This document shows, piece by piece, positions 36,336 through 43,534 of a DNA stretch of 46,310 nt (its first letter is position 1; each line of letters opens with the position of its first letter). The notes beneath the pieces are model-generated. The model was given only the letters and a program-made list of their open reading frames with translations, was not told where the DNA came from and searched no databases. Where the stretch lies: assembly GCA_947482825.1 (NCBI GenBank), contig CANKMT010000041.1:1-46310 (forward strand). Direction: 5' to 3'. This DNA is from Betaproteobacteria bacterium (lineage in GTDB: Bacteria > Pseudomonadota > Gammaproteobacteria > Burkholderiales > SG8-39). The position numbers were made by a program, and so were the translations under genes.

Positions 36336-36842
36336 ATGACTGAAGAAACCGGCGCCAAAGCCGCCATCAAGACGAGGACGATGGAGATTGCCGCGGCGGT
36401 CTTCATCCTCATTTGCGGCGCGATCGTCATATATGACAGCGCGCGGCTCGGCGCCAAGTGGGGCGAGGACGGGCCCGAAGCGGGATACTTCCCGTTCTAC
36501 ATCGGGGCGATCCTCTGCATTGCGGGCGTCGTCAACATGGTGACCGCGTTCGTCGCGGCAAGGCGCGACGACAGCAATTTCGTCGAACTGCGTGCGCTGA
36601 AACTCGTGTTCTCAGTGCTGATCCCGACGGCGGTGTATACCGCGCTGATAAGCCCGCTAGGTCTCTACCTCGCCTCGACGATCTTCATCGCGTTCTTCAT
36701 GCGCTGGCTGGGCAAGTACGAGTGGTGGCTGGTGGCCCTGGTCAGCATCGGCAACAGCGTCGTCTTCTTCGTCATTTTCGAGGTGTGGTTTAAGATCCCG
36801 CTGCCCAAGGGGCCGCTCGAAGCCGCGCTGGGCCTGAACTGA
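36336..36842 (+). CDS. tctB: Tripartite tricarboxylate transporter small membrane subunit (TctB)
   Basis: 168 residues with four hydrophobic helices: AAAVFILICGAIVIYDSA, YFPFYIGAILCIAGVVNMV, a third at about 93-120 (LVFSVLIPTAVYTALISP) and a fourth at about 135-150 (ALVSIGNSVVFFVIFEVWF). GPEAGYFPFYIG is the usual TctB signature. It is the small partner of the TctA permease. It lies 42 bases after tctC and one base before tctA, so all three are one operon. Confidence 0.88.
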   Translation: MTEETGAKAAIKTRTMEIAAAVFILICGAIVIYDSARLGAKWGEDGPEAGYFPFYIGAILCIAGVVNMVTAFVAARRDDSNFVELRALKLVFSVLIPTAVYTALISPLGLYLASTIFIAFFMRWLGKYEWWLVALVSIGNSVVFFVIFEVWFKIPLPKGPLEAALGLN

Positions 36843-36843
36843 C

Positions 36844-38352
36844 ATGGAGGAAATACAGTCACTGATGCAGGGCTTCGCGATCGCCCTGTCACCGAAGAAC
36901 GTTCTCCTCATGTTTGCCGGCGTGATCCTCGGGGTGATCATCGGCGTGCTTCCCGGCCTGGGCGGAGCCAACGGGGTCGCGATCCTGCTGCCGCTCACGT
37001 TTTCGATGGCGCAGAGTCCTGGCGGGACAACCTCGGCGATCATCCTGCTCTCGTGCATCTACTGGGGAGCCCTCTTCGGGGGCGCGATCACTTCGATTCT
37101 GTTCAATATTCCGGGCGAGCCCTGGTCGGTCGCCACGACCTTCGATGGCTATCCCCTCGCCCAGAAGGGCCGGGCGGGAGAAGCTCTGACTGCGGCGTTC
37201 ACGTCGTCGTTCATCGGCGCCCTGGTCGCGGTGATCATGATCACCTTCCTCTCGCCGGTGATCGCCAGATTCGCGCTCGAGTTCGGTCCGCCTGAATTCT
37301 TCGCCGTGTACCTCCTGACGTTCTGCGCGTTCGTCGGAATGAGCAAGGAACCCCCGTTTAAGACGATCGCGGCGATGATGCTCGGTTTCGCGCTGGCCGC
37401 GGTCGGCACCGACCCGGTCACCGGCACGCTGCGGCTGACGTTCGGACAGACGCATCTGCTCAGCGGGTTCGACTTCCTCGTCGCGGTGATCGGCCTGTTC
37501 GGCATCGGCGAGATCCTGCTGACGCTCGAGGAAGGCCTCGAATTCCGCGGCACTAAGGCGAAGATGAACATGCGTGTCGTCCTCGACACCTGGAAGGAAC
37601 TGCCCCGCTACTGGCTCACGTCGATCCGCTCGTCGGCCGTCGGATGCTTCATGGGCATCGTGCCGGGCGGCGCGACGCCGGCGTCCTTCATGAGCTATGG
37701 CGTGGCGCGCAGGTTCTCGAAGGACGGCGACAGATTCGGTACCGGCATGGTCGAAGGTGTCGTAGCCCCCGAAACTGCTGCGCACGCGGCGGGGACTTCG
37801 GCCCTGTTGCCGATGTTGACCCTCGGGGTGCCCGGGTCGCCGACGGCGGCGGTGCTGCTCGGGGGCCTGCTCATCTGGGGCTTGCAGCCCGGTCCGCTGC
37901 TCTTCGTTGAACAGAAGGATTTCGTCTGGGGGCTGATCGCGAGCATGTACCTTGGCAACATCGCCGGCCTGATCGTGGTGCTGACCTGCGTGCCGCTGTT
38001 TGCCGCGATCCTGCGCATCCCGTTCGCGGTCGTCGCGCCGGTCATCATGGTGATCTGCGCGATCGGCGCCTACACGGTGCACAACTCGATCTTCGATGTC
38101 TGGATGATGATCGTGTTCGGCGTGATCGGCTATGTGTTCAAGAAGCTCAACTACCCGCTTGCGCCGCTGGTCCTCGCGATCGTGCTGGGCGACCGCGCCG
38201 AGGCCTCGTTCCGGCAAGCGATGCTGGTGTCGCAAGGCGAGATGTCGATCTTCTTTTCGACCCCTCTCGTGGGAGGGCTCACGGGCCTGGCGCTGTTCCT
38301 GCTCTTGTGGCCGGTCGTGAGCGCCGGGCTTGCTCGAATGAAGCGCGCCTAG
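36844..38352 (+). CDS. tctA: Tripartite tricarboxylate transporter large permease (TctA)
   Basis: 502 residues with about 10-12 membrane helices. The duplicated TctA signature is clear: GVLPGLGGANGVAILLPLTF in the first half and GIVPGGATPASFMSYGVARR in the second, plus NIPGEPWSVATTFDGYPLAQ and LGVPGSPTAAVLLGGLLIWG. It is the sodium- or proton-driven permease that takes substrate from TctC. Stop codon and the stop of the convergent Crp/Fnr regulator both lie in one hairpin. A long antisense open frame on the other strand is a composition artefact. Confidence 0.93.
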   Translation: MEEIQSLMQGFAIALSPKNVLLMFAGVILGVIIGVLPGLGGANGVAILLPLTFSMAQSPGGTTSAIILLSCIYWGALFGGAITSILFNIPGEPWSVATTFDGYPLAQKGRAGEALTAAFTSSFIGALVAVIMITFLSPVIARFALEFGPPEFFAVYLLTFCAFVGMSKEPPFKTIAAMMLGFALAAVGTDPVTGTLRLTFGQTHLLSGFDFLVAVIGLFGIGEILLTLEEGLEFRGTKAKMNMRVVLDTWKELPRYWLTSIRSSAVGCFMGIVPGGATPASFMSYGVARRFSKDGDRFGTGMVEGVVAPETAAHAAGTSALLPMLTLGVPGSPTAAVLLGGLLIWGLQPGPLLFVEQKDFVWGLIASMYLGNIAGLIVVLTCVPLFAAILRIPFAVVAPVIMVICAIGAYTVHNSIFDVWMMIVFGVIGYVFKKLNYPLAPLVLAIVLGDRAEASFRQAMLVSQGEMSIFFSTPLVGGLTGLALFLLLWPVVSAGLARMKRA

Positions 38353-38365
38353 GCCCGCGGCCTAG
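38349..38365. terminator. Hairpin holding both stop codons of tctA and the Crp/Fnr regulator
   Basis: CTAGGCC (38349-38355), loop CGC, GGCCTAG (38359-38365): a perfect seven-pair stem. The TAG of tctA (38350-38352) is in the left arm and the TAG of the convergent regulator (complement of 38362-38364) is in the right arm. There is no T run; it may nevertheless serve as a compact bidirectional terminator. Confidence 0.45.
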
Positions 38366-38976
38366 ACTTCGGCGCCGACCTTCTGCTTAAGCCGCGAGAG
38401 GGTCTCCGGCGTGAGGTTGAGGTAGGCCGCAAGTTCCTTCTTCGGGATTCGCCCGGCGAGTTCCGGGTGCTTCCTCTGGAACCGCAACAGCCTCCCAGGC
38501 GCATTGAGCAAGTGAAGGGTGATCGTGTGCGCCATGACCTCTGACATGAGCTTCATCACTTCGTATTCGAAGCGCGACTTGACCGTCGGATGTCGATCCA
38601 GGAACTCGACCCACTGCGGCATCGGGATCTTGGCGGTCCGGACCTTGGTGACCGCGACGATGGAGTAGGGCACCGGGGTCTTCAGGCGCCAGGCGGCGTA
38701 GGACGTATCCATGTCCGTTTCCGCGGCGAAGCGCAGGATCATCTCGTGCCCTTCGGGATTGGACACCACGCGCTTGAGCATCCCGTCCAGGACGAAGAAC
38801 TGCTCCATCTCGGTGTCGCCCTGGCGCACGAGGAGGTCGCCTTTGCCGTAATCGGCGATCTCGAGGATCGGCTCGAGCTTCACCCATTCGACGGGACGCA
38901 TGTCGCGGAGGATGAGGTTCTGCTTGAGCTGGAGGCGGACGGTGTTGCTTTGCGGATGATTCGCGATCGTGGCCAT
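38362..38976 (-). CDS. Crp/Fnr-family transcriptional regulator, probable activator of the oxalate/formate regulon
   Basis: 204 residues. The N-terminal cyclic-nucleotide-binding-type beta barrel covers about 20-115 (YGKGDLLVRQGDTEMEQFFV, GMLKRVVSNPEGHEMILRF), then a long dimer helix, then a winged helix-turn-helix (RIPKKELAAYLNLTPETLSR). The recognition helix has E-x2-S-R (ETLSR) as in FNR (ETISR), where these residues read TTGA half-sites. The protein contains no cysteine, so it cannot bind an FNR-type [4Fe-4S] cluster; its signal could be heme/NO (Dnr-like), a CoA ester or another ligand. A TTGAC-N4-GTCAA box lies 63 bp upstream of its ATG in the gap shared with oxc, which fits autoregulation. 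Four such boxes precede fds, fhs, tct and oxc, the inferred targets. Confidence 0.85.
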   Translation of the reverse strand: MATIANHPQSNTVRLQLKQNLILRDMRPVEWVKLEPILEIADYGKGDLLVRQGDTEMEQFFVLDGMLKRVVSNPEGHEMILRFAAETDMDTSYAAWRLKTPVPYSIVAVTKVRTAKIPMPQWVEFLDRHPTVKSRFEYEVMKLMSEVMAHTITLHLLNAPGRLLRFQRKHPELAGRIPKKELAAYLNLTPETLSRLKQKVGAEV

Positions 38977-39038
38977 TGCGGCTGCAGTGCGGCGAAACTA
39001 CGCGCAGGGACTAATCAGGCATTCTAGACGAAAAAACC

Positions 39039-39080
39039 TTGACCGCAGTCAAGGTCGCGGGGTGGGTGGCTCCATACCAT
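39039..39080 (+). promoter_or_regulatory. oxc-frc promoter with Crp/Fnr-type box
   Basis: TTGACCGCAGTCAA (39039-39052) is identical in all 14 bases to the box before the formate dehydrogenase genes. TACCAT at 39075-39080 is a possible -10, centre to centre 32 bp. The box is also upstream of the divergent regulator gene. A leader hairpin follows (TGCCCG at 39098-39103 with CGGGCA at 39111-39116), then AAAGGAGA and the ATG at 39156. Confidence 0.65.
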
Positions 39081-39155
39081 AAGACCCCACGCTCGCGTGC
39101 CCGCCCAAGCCGGGCAACCCGCACGCAAATCGGTAGCACCTCAAAGGAGACCACG

Positions 39156-40907
39156 ATGGGTTCAGTGGAGACGCAAGTCGCGGCCGACGCGCAGTCGGCG
39201 CAAGAGACGACGGACGGCTTTCACCTCGTCATCGACGCGCTGAAGCTCAATGGTATCGACACGATATTCGGCCTGCCCGGGATCCCGATTACGGACTTCG
39301 CCCGCAAGGCGCAGGCCCAGGGCCTGCGCGTGATCTCGTTCCGCCATGAGCAGAACGCCGGCAACGCCGCGGCCATTGCGGGTTTCATGACCCAGAAGCC
39401 CGGGATCTGCCTGACGGTTTCCGCTCCCGGGTTCCTCAATGGGCTGACCGCCCTGAGCAACGCGACCACCAACTGCTTCCCGATGATCCTCATCAGCGGC
39501 TCGAGCGAGCGAGAGATCGTCGATCTTCAGCAGGGAGACTACGAGGAGATGGACCAGTTGGCCATCGCCAAGCCGCTTTGCAAGGCCGCGTTCCGCGTGT
39601 TGCATGCCGAGGACATCGGCGTCGGCATCGCACGCGCGATCCGTGCCGCCGTCTCCGGCCGTCCCGGCGGTGTCTACCTCGACCTGCCCGCCAAGCTCTT
39701 CGGGCAGTCGATGGATGCGCTGGCCGGCAGGAACTCGCTGATCAAGGTCGTCGATCCGGCCCCGCGCCAGATCCCGGCTCCGGACGCCGTGCAGCGCGCG
39801 CTTGAACTGTTGAAAAGCGCCAAGCGCCCGCTCATTCTGCTGGGTAAGGGCGCCGCCTATGCACAGGCCGACGCCGACATCCGCGCCCTCATCGAGCGAA
39901 CCGGCATTCCTTACCTGCCCATGTCGATGGCCAAGGGCCTGTTGCCCGACACTCACGAGCAATCTGCCGCAGCTGCCCGTTCTTTCGTGCTGCCCGGGGC
40001 AGATGTGGTCATGCTGGTCGGCGCGCGCCTGAACTGGCTGCTTTCGCACGGCAAAGGCAAGACCTGGGGCGGCAAGGACCACAAGGCCTGGGGCGGGCAG
40101 AAGTTCATCCAGATCGACATTTCAGCGCAGGAGATGGACAGCAACGTGCGTATCGATGCACCGCTGGTCGGCGACATCGGCTCCTGCGTCGCGCAACTGC
40201 TTGCCGGCATCGGCGCCAACTGGTCCAAGCCGCCGGCCGAATGGACGGACGCGATCGCCGAGCGCAAGAACAAGAACCTCGCGAAGATGGCCGAGACGCT
40301 CGCCCGCGATCCCAAGCCGATGAATTTCCACAGCGCATTGAACGTGGTGCGCGATATCGTCAAGGCCAATCCGGACGCGATCCTCGTCAACGAAGGCGCC
40401 AATGCCCTGGACTTCACCCGCAGCATCGTCGACATGTACAAGCCGCGCAAACGGCTGGATGTGGGCACATGGGGCATCATGGGCATCGGGATGGGATTCG
40501 CAGTCGCAGCCGCCGTGGTCGGCCGCGATCCGGTCATCGCAATCGAAGGCGACAGCGCCTTCGGTTTTTCCGGCATGGAAGTCGAGACCATCTGCCGCTA
40601 CAACCTGCCGGTGTGCGTCGTGATCCTCAACAACAACGGCGTTTACGGGGGCACCGACGTCAATCCGACTGGAGGTCCGGACGTCGCGCCCACGGTGTTC
40701 GTGAAGGGCGCGCGTTATGACAAGCTCATGGAGGCCTTTGGCGGCGTGGGCGTGCACGCCACGACGCCGGCCGAGTTGCGCAAAGCCATGGAAGAGGCGG
40801 TGCGTTCGCGCAGGCCTACGCTCATCAACGCCGTCATCGATGAATCTGCGGGGACCGAAAGCGGCCGCATCACCAGCCTGAATCCGCAAAGCGCGAAGAA
40901 GAAGTAA
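39156..40907 (+). CDS. oxc: Oxalyl-CoA decarboxylase
   Basis: 583 residues from ATG 39156 with AAAGGAGA seven bases upstream; the open frame before it runs through the promoter and is not coding. Thiamine-diphosphate enzyme that converts oxalyl-CoA to formyl-CoA and CO2. It follows Oxalobacter Oxc closely by eye: [35 protein letters not shown] with the catalytic glutamate, [40 protein letters not shown] (substrate-binding segment), then the C-terminal TPP/Mg motif [20 protein letters not shown] and [13 protein letters not shown]. Cytoplasmic. It is first in an operon with frc and a formyltransferase-like gene, and its promoter carries the Crp/Fnr-type box. Confidence 0.96.
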   Translation: MGSVETQVAADAQSAQETTDGFHLVIDALKLNGIDTIFGLPGIPITDFARKAQAQGLRVISFRHEQNAGNAAAIAGFMTQKPGICLTVSAPGFLNGLTALSNATTNCFPMILISGSSEREIVDLQQGDYEEMDQLAIAKPLCKAAFRVLHAEDIGVGIARAIRAAVSGRPGGVYLDLPAKLFGQSMDALAGRNSLIKVVDPAPRQIPAPDAVQRALELLKSAKRPLILLGKGAAYAQADADIRALIERTGIPYLPMSMAKGLLPDTHEQSAAAARSFVLPGADVVMLVGARLNWLLSHGKGKTWGGKDHKAWGGQKFIQIDISAQEMDSNVRIDAPLVGDIGSCVAQLLAGIGANWSKPPAEWTDAIAERKNKNLAKMAETLARDPKPMNFHSALNVVRDIVKANPDAILVNEGANALDFTRSIVDMYKPRKRLDVGTWGIMGIGMGFAVAAAVVGRDPVIAIEGDSAFGFSGMEVETICRYNLPVCVVILNNNGVYGGTDVNPTGGPDVAPTVFVKGARYDKLMEAFGGVGVHATTPAELRKAMEEAVRSRRPTLINAVIDESAGTESGRITSLNPQSAKKK

Positions 40908-40924
40908 GCCGGAAAGTCGTTTGA

Positions 40925-40948
40925 CGGCGGGTGGCCTGTTGCCCGCCG
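40925..40948 (+). other. Intercistronic hairpin between oxc and frc
   Basis: CGGCGGG (40925-40931) pairs with CCCGCCG (40942-40948) around a ten-base loop, 17 bases after the oxc stop and 20 bases before the frc ATG. Without a T run it is more likely an mRNA-stability or processing element than a terminator. Confidence 0.4.
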
Positions 40949-40968
40949 CAGAATTCTTGGAGAACAGA

Positions 40969-42240
40969 ATGGAAGCACTCAAGGGAGTACGGATCCTGGA
41001 CATGACGCACGTGCAGGCCGGGCCCACCTGCTCGCAGCTGCTGGCGTGGATGGGGGCCGACGTCATCAAGTTCGAGCCCCCGCAGGGCGACGCGACCCGC
41101 GGCCAGCTGCGCGACGTGCCGAACGCCGACAGCCTCTACTTCACCATGCTCAACTGCAACAAGCGCTCGATTACGGTGAACATGAAGACCAACGAAGGCA
41201 AGTCGGTGTTCGTCGATCTGCTGAAGAAGTGCGACATCGTGATGGAGAATTTCGGCCCGGGCGTGCTCGACCGCTTTGGCTTCACGTGGGACAAGATCCA
41301 CGAGATCAATCCCAAGATCGTGATGGGCTCGATCAAGGGGTTCGGCTCCTCGGGTCCCTATGCGGATTTCAAAGCCTACGAGAACGTCGCGCAGGCAATG
41401 GGTGGCGCAATGAGTACGACTGGACTCCCGGAGGGCGCGCCCTTCGTGACCGGCGCGCAGATCGGGGATTCGGGCACCGGCCTGCACCTGGCGGTCGGCC
41501 TGCTGGCGGCGTTGCACCAGGCAAACCGGACCGGGGAGGGCCAGTACGTCGAGGTGGCGATGATGGACGGCGTCATGAACCTTTGCCGGGTCAAGTTCCG
41601 CGACCACCAACGCCTCACGCACGGAGCCCTGCCGGAGTACTCGGTGCCGACCTACCAGGGGATGGGGGAGGTGCCGCGCGCCGGGAACGACTCGGGCGGC
41701 GGCCAACTTGGCAATGCCATCCACTGCAAGCCGCATGGCGCGAACGACTGGCTCTACGTGGTTGTACAAGAGGCCGTGTGGTTGGCGCTCGCCAAGCGCG
41801 TCGGTCCGGATGTCGGCATGCCCGACTTGGTCAACGATCCCCGCCTTTCGTCCATCGGTGAGCGGCGCAAGAACCAGAGCCTGCTCTGGACGCTGCTGAC
41901 CAAGTTCGCATCGAATTACACGAAACGCGAGTTCATGGCGATCCTGAACCCGCTGGACGTTCCGTGCGGACCGATCATGTCGACTGAAGATCTCGCCACC
42001 GACGAACATATCCGGGGCCGCGAGATGTATGTCGAACTCGATCATCCACAGCGCGGGAAATGGTGGAACGTCGGCATGCCCATCAAGCTTTCGGCTTCGC
42101 CTGCGAAGATCCAGCGCAGCCCGCTTCTCGGCGAGCACACGGACGAAGTGCTCAAGCAGGTGCTCGGCTATGACGATGCCAGGGTCGGCGCGCTCAAGCA
42201 GGCCGGTGCCCTTTCCTCGCCCCCAAAGAAGGCCGTCTGA
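40969..42240 (+). CDS. frc: Formyl-CoA:oxalate CoA-transferase (class III CoA-transferase)
   Basis: 423 residues from ATG 40969 (MEALKGVRILDMTHVQAGPT), with TTGGAGA upstream. It moves CoA from formyl-CoA to oxalate, giving formate and oxalyl-CoA, and so cycles with Oxc. The family nucleophile is D167 in TGAQIGDSGTGLHL (D169 in the Oxalobacter enzyme), and the glycine-rich loop is NDSGGGQLGN. Q16 in THVQAGP corresponds to the conserved Gln17. One difference: the position of Oxalobacter Trp48 (in TRGWL) is Gln46 here (TRGQL), a residue that shapes the oxalate site. It is cotranscribed with oxc and followed after one base by the formyltransferase-like gene. Confidence 0.93.
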   Translation: MEALKGVRILDMTHVQAGPTCSQLLAWMGADVIKFEPPQGDATRGQLRDVPNADSLYFTMLNCNKRSITVNMKTNEGKSVFVDLLKKCDIVMENFGPGVLDRFGFTWDKIHEINPKIVMGSIKGFGSSGPYADFKAYENVAQAMGGAMSTTGLPEGAPFVTGAQIGDSGTGLHLAVGLLAALHQANRTGEGQYVEVAMMDGVMNLCRVKFRDHQRLTHGALPEYSVPTYQGMGEVPRAGNDSGGGQLGNAIHCKPHGANDWLYVVVQEAVWLALAKRVGPDVGMPDLVNDPRLSSIGERRKNQSLLWTLLTKFASNYTKREFMAILNPLDVPCGPIMSTEDLATDEHIRGREMYVELDHPQRGKWWNVGMPIKLSASPAKIQRSPLLGEHTDEVLKQVLGYDDARVGALKQAGALSSPPKKAV

Positions 42241-42241
42241 C

Positions 42242-43174
42242 ATGAAAATCGCAATCATCGGACAGCAGGATTTCGGCAAGGCCGTCCTCGAAGCGTTTCT
42301 CAAGCGCGGGGACACCGTCGCCGGCGTCTTCTGCGCCCCTGAAAAACCGGGCGCGCGGCCCGATGCCCTCAAGGTTGCGGCGCAGGAAAAGGGTGTCCAG
42401 GTGTTCCAGTTCCCGTCCCTCAAGACGCCTGAGGCGCATCAAAAGCTCAAGGAACTCGATGTAGACATCGGGATCATGGCGTTCGTGCTCCAGTTTGCGC
42501 CGCAGGAGTTCGTGAAGATCCCGCGCAAGGGGACCATCCAGTATCACCCTTCCTTGTTGCCGAAGTTCCGCGGGCCGTCGTCAATCAACTGGGCGATCAT
42601 CAAGGGCGAGACGAAGACGGGCCTGACCATTTTCCGGCCGAACGACGGGCTCGATGAAGGCGAGGTGATCCTGCAGAAGGAAACGCCGGTCGGCCCTGAC
42701 GACACGCTGGGCACCGTGTACTTCGACAAGCTTTTCCCAATGGGCGTCGATGCGATGCTCGAGGCTGCAGACCTGGTGCACGCAGGCAAGCATCGCGAGA
42801 CGGTGCAGGATGAGTCGCTTGCCAGTTATGAAGGCTGGTGCAGGGAAGGCGAGGCGCGCATCAACTGGGCGAACCCCGCTGATTTCGTCTACAACACCAT
42901 CCGGGGCTGCAATCCGGCGCCCGGAGCCTGGACCACGCTCAACGGCGTGAAACTCCAGGTTTTCGATGCGAAGAAACACGCAGTGCGGACCTTTGGCGCG
43001 GTAAAGGGAAAGATAGGCGAAGTGTGCGAGATAGGCGCGCAGAGTTTCACCGTGACCGCGCAGGGAGGGCGCATCGAAATATTCAAAGCGAAGCTTGGCG
43101 ACGGGAAAAAAGTCGCTGCGGCCGAACTCGCCGCCGCCGCCGGGATCGTTGCCGGTACCCTCCTGGGGACCTGA
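42242..43174 (+). CDS. Stand-alone formyltransferase-fold protein like the hydrolase domain of 10-formyl-THF dehydrogenase (ALDH1L)
   Basis: 310 residues, starting one base after the frc stop, so certainly in the oxc-frc operon. It matches the N-terminal hydrolase domain of eukaryotic 10-formyltetrahydrofolate dehydrogenase better than methionyl-tRNA formyltransferase: MKIAIIGQQDFGKAVLEAF, YHPSLLPKFRGPSSINW, and GLDEGEVILQKE. H102 and D138 are 36 residues apart, as H106 and D142 are in ALDH1L1. A C-terminal FMT_C-like domain (about 205-300, NWANPADFVYNTIRGCNPAP) follows, without any aldehyde dehydrogenase part. Possible roles: release of formate from 10-formyl-THF, or formyl exchange between THF and CoA. 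This is not a usual member of oxalate operons as I know them. Function is inferred from fold and location only. Confidence 0.8.
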   Translation: MKIAIIGQQDFGKAVLEAFLKRGDTVAGVFCAPEKPGARPDALKVAAQEKGVQVFQFPSLKTPEAHQKLKELDVDIGIMAFVLQFAPQEFVKIPRKGTIQYHPSLLPKFRGPSSINWAIIKGETKTGLTIFRPNDGLDEGEVILQKETPVGPDDTLGTVYFDKLFPMGVDAMLEAADLVHAGKHRETVQDESLASYEGWCREGEARINWANPADFVYNTIRGCNPAPGAWTTLNGVKLQVFDAKKHAVRTFGAVKGKIGEVCEIGAQSFTVTAQGGRIEIFKAKLGDGKKVAAAELAAAAGIVAGTLLGT

Positions 43175-43534
43175 GGGTCGCGTTTCGAGTTCGATCGTCT
43201 TCTGCGCCTCCGCGGCTGCGGAAATTGCGTGCGCCCGCGGCTTTCCCCAAAAGATTTGACGTTGCTTACACTTAACTGTAAGAATGACGATTAGGCTTTT
43301 GTTTTCTGGAGGATTGTCCGGGGCCGCGACGCAAGAACAAGGGGGACAGGGCCAGAATTGCGTGTTGATTCCAGCCAATCTTCAGCCGGTCTGCTTAGCC
43401 TGCAGCCGTCGAATGGGGCGGATTTCCGAATGAATTCAACGGGAAATCGTCTGTATTCGGCAGCGCAGAGCGCGTAATATTTTGTCGATCCGTTCGCCCG
43501 CCCCGCCCGCCAAGAAAAAGACCAGGGAGAGCCC
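43175..43534. other. 360-bp gap between the oxalate operon and the CHASE2 kinase gene
   Basis: No convincing gene. It holds an inverted repeat CTTACA-N6-TGTAAG at 43265-43282 next to TTGACG (43257-43262), which could be a -35 with an operator, and a second inverted repeat GATTTCC (43421-43427) with GGAAATC (43442-43448). A short minus-strand open frame here (about 43291-43725) overlaps the kinase start and is not protein-like. No Crp/Fnr-type box of the oxalate kind was seen. Confidence 0.4.

Noticed and set aside
36889..38235. A 448-residue minus-strand open frame opposite tctA
   Set aside because: It is rich in Arg/His/Asp/Glu, has no recognisable domain and is an antisense shadow of a GC-rich membrane protein gene.
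42242..43174. Housekeeping methionyl-tRNA formyltransferase
   Set aside because: It has YHPSLLPKFRGPSSINW rather than the N-I-H-A-S-L-L-P signature of Fmt, matches the ALDH1L hydrolase domain better, and is not next to def.
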